Below are positions 7,026-14,257 of a stretch of DNA of 22,845 nt, in pieces. The DNA comes from Roseovarius sp. (GTDB lineage: Bacteria > Pseudomonadota > Alphaproteobacteria > Rhodobacterales > Rhodobacteraceae). A program made the translations under genes and the position numbers. The stretch covers positions 1 through 22,845 of the forward strand of contig SLDH01000230.1 in the NCBI GenBank assembly GCA_007125415.1, written 5' to 3'. Each line of letters opens with the position of its first letter. Within the stretch, counting starts at the first letter, position 1. The notes beneath the pieces were generated by a model, which was not told the origin of the DNA, made no database searches, and saw only the letters and a list, made by a program, of their open reading frames with translations.

Positions 7026-8075
7026 ATGACACATCTATGGGTCCGCGCCGAACAGAGGCCGAACGAGGAACGCGTGGGGATTACCCCCGAGGGTGTCCGC
7101 GCCCTGCTTGACGCCGGGATCGGCGTGACCGTGGAAGAAAGCGCGCGCCGTGTGCTCCCGATCCAGGGTTATCGTGCCGCCGGCGCGCAGGTCGCCCCCG
7201 AAGGCAGCTGGCCCGAGGCACCGGATGATGCCTTCATCTTCGGGCTGAAGGAGTTGCCCGAGGATGGCAGCCCGCTGCGGCATCGCCACATCATGTTCGG
7301 CCATGCCTTCAAGGGCCAGCATGCGGGCCGCGCCCTTCTGGAGCGGTTTCGCAAGGGTGGCGGAACGCTCTATGACCTGGAATATCTGGTCACAACCGAG
7401 GGTCGGCGCGTGGCCGCTTTCGGCTATTGGGCGGGCTATGCGGGGGCGGCTGTCTCGCTCCGGGCGTGGGCGTTTCAGGCCCGCGGCGACATCTGTCCGC
7501 CCGTCTCGACCTCTCCCGACAAGAACGCGTTGCTGGCGGCATTGGCAGAGGACATGGCGGGGCTGGGCGCGCCGAGTGCCATCGTCATCGGAGCGCTGGG
7601 GCGCGTGGGCACCGGGGCCGCAGATCTCTGCGAGGCGATGGGTGTCACCGTCACAAGGTGGGACATGGAGGAGACGCAGCATGGCGGGCCATTTCCCGAA
7701 ATCCTCGCACATGACCTTTTCTTCAACTGCATCCTCGCGCGGCCCGGCACACCCGTCTTCGTGCCGAAATCGGCGCTCTACGCGCCGCGCAAACTCGGCG
7801 TGATCGGCGATGTGGCCTGCGACCCCGACAGCGATTACAACCCGGTGCCGCTCTACGACACGGCGACAAGCTGGGCCGCCCCGGTGACAAGGGTGCACGA
7901 TGCGCCGCCGCTCGATGTCATGGCCATCGACAATCTGCCATCCCTGCTGCCGCGCGAAAGCTCAGAGGATTTCGCCGCCCAGCTTCTGCCGCATCTGTTG
8001 ACTCTCGGCGAGCCGGACCGCGATGTTTGGGGCCGGGCCGAAGCGATGTTTCGCGAACATTCGGGCAGGCTCTGA
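7026..8075 (+). CDS. Saccharopine dehydrogenase, L-lysine-forming type (LYS1-like)
   Basis: A 349-residue protein with the alanine dehydrogenase/PNT N-terminal fold: HLWVRAEQRPNEERVGITPEGV is the start seen in LYS1 and related lysine-ketoglutarate reductases. A Rossmann segment (AIVIGALGRVGTGAADLCEAMG) binds NAD(P), and the C-terminus carries AIDNLPSLLPRESSEDF, close to the conserved DHLPSLLPRE signature of LYS1. The reaction joins lysine and 2-oxoglutarate to saccharopine, or its reverse. AGGAAA precedes the ATG by about 8 bases. The partner LYS9-like enzyme, an Lrp regulator and a LysE exporter are encoded in the next 2.4 kb. In Ruegeria pomeroyi saccharopine enzymes are reported to act in lysine degradation, which I take as the likely direction here. 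Confidence 0.85.
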   Translation: MTHLWVRAEQRPNEERVGITPEGVRALLDAGIGVTVEESARRVLPIQGYRAAGAQVAPEGSWPEAPDDAFIFGLKELPEDGSPLRHRHIMFGHAFKGQHAGRALLERFRKGGGTLYDLEYLVTTEGRRVAAFGYWAGYAGAAVSLRAWAFQARGDICPPVSTSPDKNALLAALAEDMAGLGAPSAIVIGALGRVGTGAADLCEAMGVTVTRWDMEETQHGGPFPEILAHDLFFNCILARPGTPVFVPKSALYAPRKLGVIGDVACDPDSDYNPVPLYDTATSWAAPVTRVHDAPPLDVMAIDNLPSLLPRESSEDFAAQLLPHLLTLGEPDRDVWGRAEAMFREHSGRL

Positions 8076-8094
8076 GACACGCGCGCCGGTGCAC

Positions 8095-8694
8095 TCATCC
8101 TCCGAAGCCAAGAACCGGGACGATCGACGCAACCAGCAGCAGCGCCATGGTGATGTTGAACCGCCGAAGCCGCCGCCGATCCGAGAGCCAGTGCCGAACA
8201 GCCGTGCCAAGCCAGGTCCAGACAGAATTGGCCGGAAAGCTGACCAGCGCGAAAGCGCAAGCCACGATCACGACCGAAGACAGGGTGCGGTCAGGGGCGT
8301 AGAGCGTGATCGCCGACAGGCACATGGCCCAGGCCTTGGGGTTGACCCATTGGAAAGTGGCCGCCTGCAGAAAGCTCATCGGCCCGCGGCAGGCAGCGGT
8401 CCGCTCCGACGGGACGGCTGTGGCGATCCGCACGGCCAGCCAGAGCAGATAGAGGATGGAAAGAACCTTCAGCGCCATTGTCAGCCCCGGTGCCGCCTCG
8501 AAAAGCGCCATCAGTCCGGCCCCGACCAGCAAAACCATCACCGTCACACCGCTCAGAATACCGAACATGTGCGGCAAGGTGCGACGATATCCGAAATTCG
8601 CGCCGGAAGCCAACAACATCAGGTTGTTCGGCCCCGGCGTGATGGTTGCGGCGAGGGCAAAGCCGAAGAGACCGGCCAGAAGGGCAATACTCAT
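8095..8694 (-). CDS. LysE family amino-acid exporter
   Basis: A 199-residue membrane protein of the LysE/RhtB family. The signature ATITPGPNNLMLLASGANFG lies in the first helix region, and about six hydrophobic segments follow (for example SGVTVMVLLVGAGLMALF, VVIVACAFALVSFPANSVWTW and ITMALLLVASIVPVLGFGG). The family exports lysine, arginine, threonine, homoserine or related amino acids. ATG 8694 was chosen because GAGGAACGAGGAA sits directly upstream and it gives the normal family length; the frame is open 14 codons further. The gene diverges from an Lrp-type regulator and is flanked by two saccharopine-pathway genes, which makes lysine a reasonable substrate guess. It ends 19 bases from the LYS1-like stop. 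Confidence 0.87.
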   Translation of the reverse strand: MSIALLAGLFGFALAATITPGPNNLMLLASGANFGYRRTLPHMFGILSGVTVMVLLVGAGLMALFEAAPGLTMALKVLSILYLLWLAVRIATAVPSERTAACRGPMSFLQAATFQWVNPKAWAMCLSAITLYAPDRTLSSVVIVACAFALVSFPANSVWTWLGTAVRHWLSDRRRLRRFNITMALLLVASIVPVLGFGG

Positions 8695-8710
8695 TTCCTC
8701 GTTCCTCGCA

Positions 8711-8803
8711 GCAACATAATGATCCAGTTCGAGCAATATTAGTTGCAGTGGAGTGCAATTTATCGTCTAAGTGATGCGAAATTCTTGTTTTTGTGCAACA
8801 TAT
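8711..8803. promoter_or_regulatory. Phased GCAAYWTWW repeats in the lysE/lrp intergenic region (candidate Lrp operator)
   Basis: GCAACATAA (8711), GCAATATTA (8733), GCAATTTAT (8755) and GCAACATAT (8795) are direct repeats, the first three exactly 22 bp apart and the fourth 40 bp on. An inverted repeat, TTGCA-N6-TGCAA, spans 8743-8758. Lrp/AsnC proteins bind as octamers to helically phased AT-rich sites, so this fits binding by the adjacent regulator to control both divergent genes. The exact half-site is inference. Confidence 0.5.
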
Positions 8804-8810
8804 GAGAGCC

Positions 8811-9257
8811 ATGGACCTTGTTGATCAAAAAATATTGCGTGAATTGCAGCGTGATGGGCGGATCAGCAATGTGGCTCTTTCGGATCGGGTCAATCTATCG
8901 CCTTCAGCCTGCCTTCGGCGCGTGCAGGATCTGGAGCGAACAGGGGTGATCCGGGGGTATCGTGCCGTGACCGACCCTGAACGCATGGGCCGCGGCTTCG
9001 CCGCCTACGTGATGGTTGGCCTGTCGCTGCACACAAAGGTGGCCCAGGAGGGCTTCGAGCGAGCGATGGAGACCGCGCCGGAGGTGATCGAATGCCACAA
9101 CATCGCCGGAGTCTTCGAGTATCTGCTGCGCGTGGAATGCGCCGATCTCACAAGCTACAAGCGCTTTCACACGGAAGTGCTGGGCACTCAGACCCATGTG
9201 AGTGCCATCAATTCCTACATCGTGATGGGATCGTCCAAGGATGAACGAGCGGCTTGA
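8811..9257 (+). CDS. Lrp/AsnC family transcriptional regulator
   Basis: A 148-residue regulator. The N-terminal winged helix-turn-helix reads MDLVDQKILRELQRDGRISNVALSDRVNLSPSACLRRVQ (only parts quoted as diagnostic: DQKILRELQRDGR and LSPSACLRRV), and the C-terminal RAM ligand-binding domain contains FAAYVMVGLSLH and the VIECHNIAGVFEYLLRV strand pair. Such proteins sense amino acids and assemble as dimers to octamers. The start is ambiguous: ATG 8811 gives the family-typical MDxxDxKIL; ATG 8802 and GTG 8793 are in frame and none has a strong ribosome site. It diverges from the LysE gene and sits between the two saccharopine dehydrogenase genes, so a lysine-responsive local regulator is the simplest reading. 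Confidence 0.88.
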   Translation: MDLVDQKILRELQRDGRISNVALSDRVNLSPSACLRRVQDLERTGVIRGYRAVTDPERMGRGFAAYVMVGLSLHTKVAQEGFERAMETAPEVIECHNIAGVFEYLLRVECADLTSYKRFHTEVLGTQTHVSAINSYIVMGSSKDERAA

Positions 9258-9314
9258 AACCCGGGCGGCTCTGTAGAATGAGTAGGGCGTGGAGAATTGG
9301 GAAAGGGTGATCAC

Positions 9315-10454
9315 ATGACAATTCACTGGTGCGGCACGGGCCTTTCGGCCATTCCCGGCCTGCGCCGTCTGATCGAGGCGGGGCAGGATGTGATCGTCTG
9401 GAACCGGACGGTCGAAAAGGCGCAGGCCGCTGTCGGTGATCTGACCTCCCGCATTCACAGTTTCGATTTCGACACGCTCGCCGGGGTGACCGAGGAGAAC
9501 GATATCATCGTTTCCATGCTGCCCGGTGACTGGCATGTGCCGCTGGCGGAGATGGCAATCAACAAGGGCGCGCATTTCGTCTCTTCTTCCTATATCTCGC
9601 CCGAGATGCGCGAATTGCACGGCAAGGCGCTGCTCAAGGGCGTGGCACTCGTCAACGAGGTGGGGCTCGATCCGGGGATCGATCATCTGATGGCGCATCA
9701 CCTCATGAGCGATTACCGCGCTGCCCCGGCATTCGATCCGGGCAATGATCTGAGTTTCCTGTCCTATTGCGGGGGCATCCCCAAACACCCCAACCCCTTT
9801 CGCTACAAGTTCAGCTGGTCGCCGCTGGGCGTGCTCAAGGCGCTGCGCTCGCCGTCGCGGTCGATCCGCAATTACACCGAGTTCACGGTGGACCGCCCAT
9901 GGAACGCCCTTTCAACCTATATCGCGCCGCTCGATACGCCCGAGAGCTTCGAGGTCTATCCGAACCGCGATTCCCTGCCCTTCATGGAGGATTACGGGTT
10001 CGAGCCGGGCTGGCGGGTGAAGGAGTTCGTGCGCGGCACCTTGCGGCTCAAGGGCTGGGCCGAGGCCTGGTCGGATGTCTTTACCGAAGTGGAACAGTTG
10101 GAAGGCCCCGACGGTGATGCACGGCTCGAGGAAATATCTGACCGGTTCTGGCAGGACCATGCCTATGAGGAGGGCGAGCCGGACCGTGTCGTCCTGTGTG
10201 TGGCGCTCAAGGCCGAGGCCGAGGGGCGCACGGTCTATCACAAGACCTTCGTGATGGATGCCTGGGGCGATGAGCGTGGCACCGCCATGGCGAGGCTGGT
10301 CTCCATCCCGGTCGCGCTGGCGGTCGAGGCGGTGGCCAAGCGCGAAATCGGGGCCGGTGTCAGCCCGGCGCCGCATGAGCCGAAACTCGTCGCCCGGTTT
10401 CTGGGCGAGGTGGACAAGCTGGCGCAGCATCTGCAGGTGATCGAGCATGTGTGA
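9315..10454 (+). CDS. Saccharopine dehydrogenase, L-glutamate-forming type (LYS9-like)
   Basis: A 379-residue protein. The N-terminus MTIHWCGTGLSAIPGLRRLIEAG is an NAD(P)-binding Rossmann start, here with a GTGxxxxP loop, followed by VIVWNRTVEKAQAAVGDL. The middle carries LVNEVGLDPGIDHLMAHHL, the conserved saccharopine dehydrogenase C-terminal domain signature (EVGLDPGIDH), and then the FLSYCGGIP segment that lines the substrate site. It splits saccharopine to 2-aminoadipate semialdehyde and glutamate. GGAAAGGGTGA precedes ATG 9315; the frame is open 18 bases further to a TTG. The gene follows the Lrp gene by 57 bases and ends 17 bases from a convergent hydrolase gene. With the LYS1-like gene it completes the two saccharopine steps. 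Confidence 0.9.
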   Translation: MTIHWCGTGLSAIPGLRRLIEAGQDVIVWNRTVEKAQAAVGDLTSRIHSFDFDTLAGVTEENDIIVSMLPGDWHVPLAEMAINKGAHFVSSSYISPEMRELHGKALLKGVALVNEVGLDPGIDHLMAHHLMSDYRAAPAFDPGNDLSFLSYCGGIPKHPNPFRYKFSWSPLGVLKALRSPSRSIRNYTEFTVDRPWNALSTYIAPLDTPESFEVYPNRDSLPFMEDYGFEPGWRVKEFVRGTLRLKGWAEAWSDVFTEVEQLEGPDGDARLEEISDRFWQDHAYEEGEPDRVVLCVALKAEAEGRTVYHKTFVMDAWGDERGTAMARLVSIPVALAVEAVAKREIGAGVSPAPHEPKLVARFLGEVDKLAQHLQVIEHV

Positions 10455-10471
10455 CGCCAGCCAGCAGGTGC

Positions 10472-11314
10472 TCAGCCCTGCGTGATGGCAGCCGCCGAAT
10501 AGAGCAACTCCATCTCCGCATTGACCCGGCGCGCCCCGTCATGCGGCGCCTCCGCCAAAAGAGCTTCCACAGCATGCAACAGATCCTCCAGATCCGCATG
10601 GCCGAGCGCGGGCATGTCATGCATCCCCGCCCTTTCCTGCCCGTGAGCGCAGAGGATTTCGACATCGCGGGGTAGGAGGGCCAGAAGCTGCCGCAGGCTC
10701 CGGGCATAGGCGGGCAGTGAAGCACCGGGTATCTGCGCATAAACCTCGCCGGGATAAATGAAATCCGCGGCGTAGAGCCGAACCCGCCCGGGCTCCCACA
10801 GGGCAACCGAATCCGGCGAATGACCGGGCGTGTGCAAGAGTTCGAACCGCCTTGCGCCGATTGTAAAAGTCTCGCCCGGGCGCTGCCAGAAGCCCACCTC
10901 GAAGCGTGGCGCGGTCAGGTTTTCGTAGGCGCCGAGATAAAGCTCTTCGGGCGGGGTAACCCGGCCATGTTTCTCCAGCGCCCGAAGACAGGCCAGATCT
11001 GCCAGCATGACGGGCCCGAAATCACGCACTCCACCCAGATGATCATAATGCATGTGAGAGGGAAACGCCGTGACCTTCCTTCGCCCGTGCCGTGAAACAA
11101 CCGTCGCGATCGGTCGCCGCCCCGAGCCGGTATCCCACAGCAGGCTCTCATCCCCGTCCGAGATCAGGTAGGACCAGTTGCATTGATGATAGGCAGGCTC
11201 CCCGATCGCCAAGGTGCCGCCATCGCGCCATTTCAGGGCATACCAGTCATCCTCAAGCCAGAGACCTGGGGCCAGCCTGATTTCAGAGATCGGACTCTCG
11301 AGCGCGCTGCTCAT
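10472..11314 (-). CDS. Metallo-beta-lactamase-fold hydrolase
   Basis: A 280-residue protein of the MBL-fold superfamily. The metal motif is H87-M-H89-Y-D91-H92 in FPSHMHYDHLGG, followed by LLHTPGHSPDS (third metal histidine) and AADFIYPGE (bridging Asp). The late CAHGQERAG segment carries the last histidine. This is a full set of ligands for a dinuclear site. No signal peptide is visible, so it is probably cytoplasmic. The substrate is not recognisable; members include glyoxalase II, lactonases and phosphodiesterases. Its ATG overlaps the stop of the DUF3775 gene by 4 bases (ATGA at 11311-11314), indicating translational coupling and a shared message. Confidence 0.87.
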   Translation of the reverse strand: MSSALESPISEIRLAPGLWLEDDWYALKWRDGGTLAIGEPAYHQCNWSYLISDGDESLLWDTGSGRRPIATVVSRHGRRKVTAFPSHMHYDHLGGVRDFGPVMLADLACLRALEKHGRVTPPEELYLGAYENLTAPRFEVGFWQRPGETFTIGARRFELLHTPGHSPDSVALWEPGRVRLYAADFIYPGEVYAQIPGASLPAYARSLRQLLALLPRDVEILCAHGQERAGMHDMPALGHADLEDLLHAVEALLAEAPHDGARRVNAEMELLYSAAAITQG

Positions 11315-11637
11315 CCGCCGCGGATCAATTCATCTTCATCGTCCATCGCCGAGATGCCAAGCGCATCGAGGCCGTTCTCCAGATGATCCGAAAGATGCGG
11401 CGTGCCCAGCAGGTAATCGGCCGTCGGCGTCGTCGCCTCATGCCGCGCTGTGACAAGCGCCTCGTCCAGTTCATCCACCTCAAAGGCTCCGCGCCCGATC
11501 CACATGACGGCAACAAGACAAACCTGCTCATCCTCGCTTAGCCGGTCGATGAACGCTCGTAGTTCTGCCTCGGCGCGGTCAAGCTCGCGCGACATGAGAA
11601 TGACCTGTGCAATCTTGTCTGTAGTGATATCCAGCAT
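11311..11637 (-). CDS. DUF3775 domain protein
   Basis: A 108-residue acidic protein that I match to the DUF3775 family: ITTDKIAQVILMSRELDRAE at the start, then DEQVCLVAVMWIGRG, VDELDEALVTARHE and TADYLLGTPHLSDHLENGLD. The family is found in alphaproteobacteria and has no established function; the sequence looks helical and soluble with no metal or nucleotide motif. AGGAGGG lies 6 bases before the ATG, a strong ribosome site. It is translationally coupled to the downstream MBL-fold hydrolase gene, so the two products probably act together, but the nature of that link is unknown. Confidence 0.78.
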   Translation of the reverse strand: MLDITTDKIAQVILMSRELDRAEAELRAFIDRLSEDEQVCLVAVMWIGRGAFEVDELDEALVTARHEATTPTADYLLGTPHLSDHLENGLDALGISAMDDEDELIRGG

Positions 11638-11703
11638 GTCGGCCCTCCTGCTACGCCTGAAGATACCACAGCTTGCGCGGATCGCAGAGCGCCGTCTTTG
11701 ATC

Positions 11704-12435
11704 TTACGCAAAAAGCCGATAGTAGAGCCAGTTGGGCATCAGGCGGGACAGGCGAAAGACGAAAGAAAAGAGCAAGGGGAAATGTTTGACGAAACGGCCT
11801 TCGTCGCACATCAGCTCGAAGATTTCCTGCGCGGCCGCGTCCGGCTCCATCAGGAAAGGCATCTTGAAGTCGTTCTTGTCGGTCAGGCGGGTCTTGATGA
11901 AGCCCGGATTGGCCAGTTGCACGCGCACATTGGTGCGCCACAGATCGGCCTGAAGGCTCTCCGCCAGCGCCATCACACCAGCCTTCGAGGGTGCATAGGC
12001 AATGGCGCCAGGCAACCCGCGAAAGCCCGAAAGCGAACCTGTCAGCACGATATGCCCCGAATCCCGCGCGACCATCTGCGGCACACAGGCCCCCAATACC
12101 CGAAACGCCCCGGTGAAATTGATATCGGCCATGGTCTCGGCCTGCTCGGCATTCCAGTCCTGTGCGCCGAAAGGCCAGTAGACACCGGCCAGAAAGACGA
12201 TCCCGTCAATCTCGCCTGCCTCTTTCGCGGCCGCCTCGACACTTTCGCGGCTTCCCACATCCACAGGCACGATCTGTGTCTTGCCGGGCAATTCCGCAGC
12301 AAGGGCCTGCAAACGCTCTTCATTACGCGCCGAAAGCACCACCTCGGCGCCGGCGCGGCTGATCTTTCTGGCCAGGGCTGCGCCCAGCCCCTCGCTGGCA
12401 CCGACCAGCCAATAGCGTTTGCCTTTCCACTCCAT
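11704..12435 (-). CDS. Short-chain dehydrogenase/reductase (last gene of the RpoE-linked operon)
   Basis: A 243-residue classical SDR. The cofactor loop is G12-A-S-E-G16-L-G18 near the N-terminus, and catalytic residues are Tyr147 and Lys151 in AYAPSKAG with Ser134 or Ser136 in LTGSLSG. The C-terminal region ends in an amphipathic, tryptophan- and tyrosine-rich tail (LMPNWLYYRLFA) that may contact membranes. Its ATG overlaps the stop of the DUF3833 gene (TGATG at 12433-12437), so its translation is coupled to that gene, which carries a premature stop further upstream. I recall that the corresponding R. sphaeroides operon (RSP1087-1091) also ends in an SDR gene. The substrate is unknown; a lipid-related ketone is possible. 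Confidence 0.87.
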   Translation of the reverse strand: MEWKGKRYWLVGASEGLGAALARKISRAGAEVVLSARNEERLQALAAELPGKTQIVPVDVGSRESVEAAAKEAGEIDGIVFLAGVYWPFGAQDWNAEQAETMADINFTGAFRVLGACVPQMVARDSGHIVLTGSLSGFRGLPGAIAYAPSKAGVMALAESLQADLWRTNVRVQLANPGFIKTRLTDKNDFKMPFLMEPDAAAQEIFELMCDEGRFVKHFPLLFSFVFRLSRLMPNWLYYRLFA

Positions 12436-12875
12436 CAGGGCCCATCCACGCGGCGCATCGTCGCCACCAGTTCGGCCACCTTGATGCCGAATTTACGAAA
12501 GACCGAGCGGTTCACGATTACCCCATCGGGGGCGACATACATCCAGTCGGTCACGCTCAGCACGTGCCCCCCCGCCTCCTCGGGCAGGCGAATGTTGTAA
12601 TTCAGTCTCAGTCCGTTGCCCATCTGCTGTCCCGTTCCCTGACCTACAAGATCGTCCGCATCCGCCTTCACGAAACCATCGTTTCCCAATTCCAGACGCC
12701 ACTCACGATCCTGTGTATTGCCACTATCATATCGAAAATGTTCGGTCATGACACCCCGGTTTCCATCCCATGTCGCATGGAAATCCGCCGAAAAACGCGA
12801 GCTTACCCGCCCCAGAGGCCCGTAAATCACCCCGTCGCACCTGATCGGCCCGTCGAGGTGCTTCCGCAGGTCCAT
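12435..12875 (-). CDS. DUF3833 family protein, 3' part of a gene split by an amber codon
   Basis: A 146-residue open frame starting at ATG 12875 and matching the DUF3833 family by pattern: GPLGRVSSRFSADFHATWDG, TEHFRYDSGNTQDREWRLEL, DLVGQGTGQQMGNGLRLNY and SVTDWMYVAPDGVIVNRSVF. The family is of unknown function, usually about 180 residues with an N-terminal membrane or lipoprotein segment. Here that segment lies in frame upstream (12906-12998) but is separated by TAG at 12906-12908. No ribosome site precedes ATG 12875. The domain itself looks intact. Either the protein is made without its membrane anchor by reinitiation, or the gene is a recent pseudogene, or the base is a sequencing error. 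Confidence 0.7.
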   Translation of the reverse strand: MDLRKHLDGPIRCDGVIYGPLGRVSSRFSADFHATWDGNRGVMTEHFRYDSGNTQDREWRLELGNDGFVKADADDLVGQGTGQQMGNGLRLNYNIRLPEEAGGHVLSVTDWMYVAPDGVIVNRSVFRKFGIKVAELVATMRRVDGP

Positions 12876-12905
12876 ATGCGGCGTGGCATCGGCATAATCT
12901 TCAGG

Positions 12906-12998
12906 CTACTGGGCAGAAAACCCGGCAAATCGCTCCCTGAGGAAGATCAGGATCAACACACCGGCCGCGCCGGCGAGAAACCATGTCAGCGCCGTCAT
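12906..12998 (-). pseudogene. 5' fragment of the DUF3833 gene: membrane segment ended by TAG
   Basis: ATG 12998 overlaps the TGA of the upstream MFS gene (ATGA at 12995-12998), as at other junctions of this operon. It opens a 30-codon frame, MTALTWFLAGAAGVLILIFL then RERFAGFSAQ, a single hydrophobic helix followed by a basic residue. The frame ends at TAG (12908-12906) and continues, still in frame, as PEDYADATPH and then the DUF3833 domain. CAG or AAG to TAG would need one base change. This is direct evidence that the original gene ran 12998-12435 (187 residues). Confidence 0.7.
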
Positions 12999-14257
12999 GT
13001 GGATGCACTCCTTTCGGTTTGTGATGTCTCTAGAGGTGTCGTGACCAGAAGCCCGATGGCCACCAGTTTCAGCACGCAAGGGAGCGCGCCATAGAGCAGG
13101 CTGAGCAGGAGCAGCGCTTCCGCATCATTGGGGCCCTCGGGCGTGAACCCGCCCAACTCCAGCATCGGCAGCAGGAACACCGCCGCCAGTGCCAGCGTGA
13201 ACTTGGACACGAAGGACCAGAGCCCGAAAGCCTCGCTCGCGCCCGGTGAAACCTCGGCCATGCGCCGGGCAAAGAGCGCGGCCAGCAAAGTCATGTCTGC
13301 CCCCAAGGCAAGGCCCGAGGCGAAACAGATCAGCGCAAAGGCAAGGATATCGCCCGGCCCCAGCGTCACTGCGAAGGCGAAGGCCACGATCGAAAGCACC
13401 ATCCCCGTCAGCAGCACGCGCTTGGCGCCGAAGGTTTCCGCAATCCGCCCCCAGAAGGGTGCACCCAGTGCCGCCGAAAGAAAGAAGAGCAGCAGAAACG
13501 GCCCCTCCATCCCCGGTGCATCGAGACGGCTTTCCACAAAAAACAGAAAGAGGGTGGAACTGACCGCCACAGGGGCCGCATTGACAAGCGCCACCATGAG
13601 CAGGCGCCGCGCGGTGAAGTCGCGCAGAACCCGCATGAAGCCGAACTGCTCCATCGCTCCTGGCGCCGCGCCACGCCATTGCCCTCGCATGGCCCAGAGT
13701 GCGAGAAACCCGAGGATCACGAAAGCCAGCGTAAAGCCCACATAACCGCCCAGCGCCACCGGGGCGACCGCTGCAGCACAGACGCCCAGAAGCGCGCCTG
13801 TCTCGCGCCACCGCGCAAGGCGCACATGGCCGAAGACTGGCAAGCTTTCGGCGGCGCTCACGCCCTGAGCATAAAAGCAGATGGTGAGGTAGCTGAAGGC
13901 CGAAAAGACAAAGGTCAGCATGACCGCAAACCACGCCAGCGGCGTGATCGGCGGCGGCACCACGAATAGCCCCAGCATGGAAAGCATCAGGATCAGCACG
14001 GCGACAAGCACCGTGGCCGCGCGCCACTCTTCCATCGCCCGCGCGGCGCGCCCCAGAAGCGGGTCCTGCACGAAATCAAGGAGGCGCAACAGGCCCAGCA
14101 CCAGCCCCAGCGCCCCCAGTGACACGCCGTATTCATCCACATAGAATTTCGGCGCGTGGATATAGAGCGGCAGGCCCGCCGCCGCCAGAAAGGCGCCGAA
14201 GATGGCATAGCCCGGCAAGCGCGGCACCCATGGCGCTTGCGGCGGGTTGTACCTCAT
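12995..14257 (-). CDS. MFS transporter of the GPH/MelB-like (MFS_2) type
   Basis: A 420-residue integral membrane protein with about twelve hydrophobic segments. The N-terminal half carries YIHAPKFYVDEYGVSLGALG and LLDFVQDPLLGRAARAMEEWR, matching the conserved R/D...DP loop of glycoside-pentoside-hexuronide:cation symporters. The second half has the FWGRIAETFGAKRVLLTGM repeat of that loop. Such carriers move sugars or other solutes with a cation; the substrate here is not readable. ATG 14257 overlaps the DUF1365 stop by 4 bases, and its own stop overlaps the start of the DUF3833 gene by 4 bases. I recall that the R. sphaeroides counterpart operon has a transporter at the same place. Confidence 0.85.
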   Translation of the reverse strand: MRYNPPQAPWVPRLPGYAIFGAFLAAAGLPLYIHAPKFYVDEYGVSLGALGLVLGLLRLLDFVQDPLLGRAARAMEEWRAATVLVAVLILMLSMLGLFVVPPPITPLAWFAVMLTFVFSAFSYLTICFYAQGVSAAESLPVFGHVRLARWRETGALLGVCAAAVAPVALGGYVGFTLAFVILGFLALWAMRGQWRGAAPGAMEQFGFMRVLRDFTARRLLMVALVNAAPVAVSSTLFLFFVESRLDAPGMEGPFLLLFFLSAALGAPFWGRIAETFGAKRVLLTGMVLSIVAFAFAVTLGPGDILAFALICFASGLALGADMTLLAALFARRMAEVSPGASEAFGLWSFVSKFTLALAAVFLLPMLELGGFTPEGPNDAEALLLLSLLYGALPCVLKLVAIGLLVTTPLETSQTERSAST

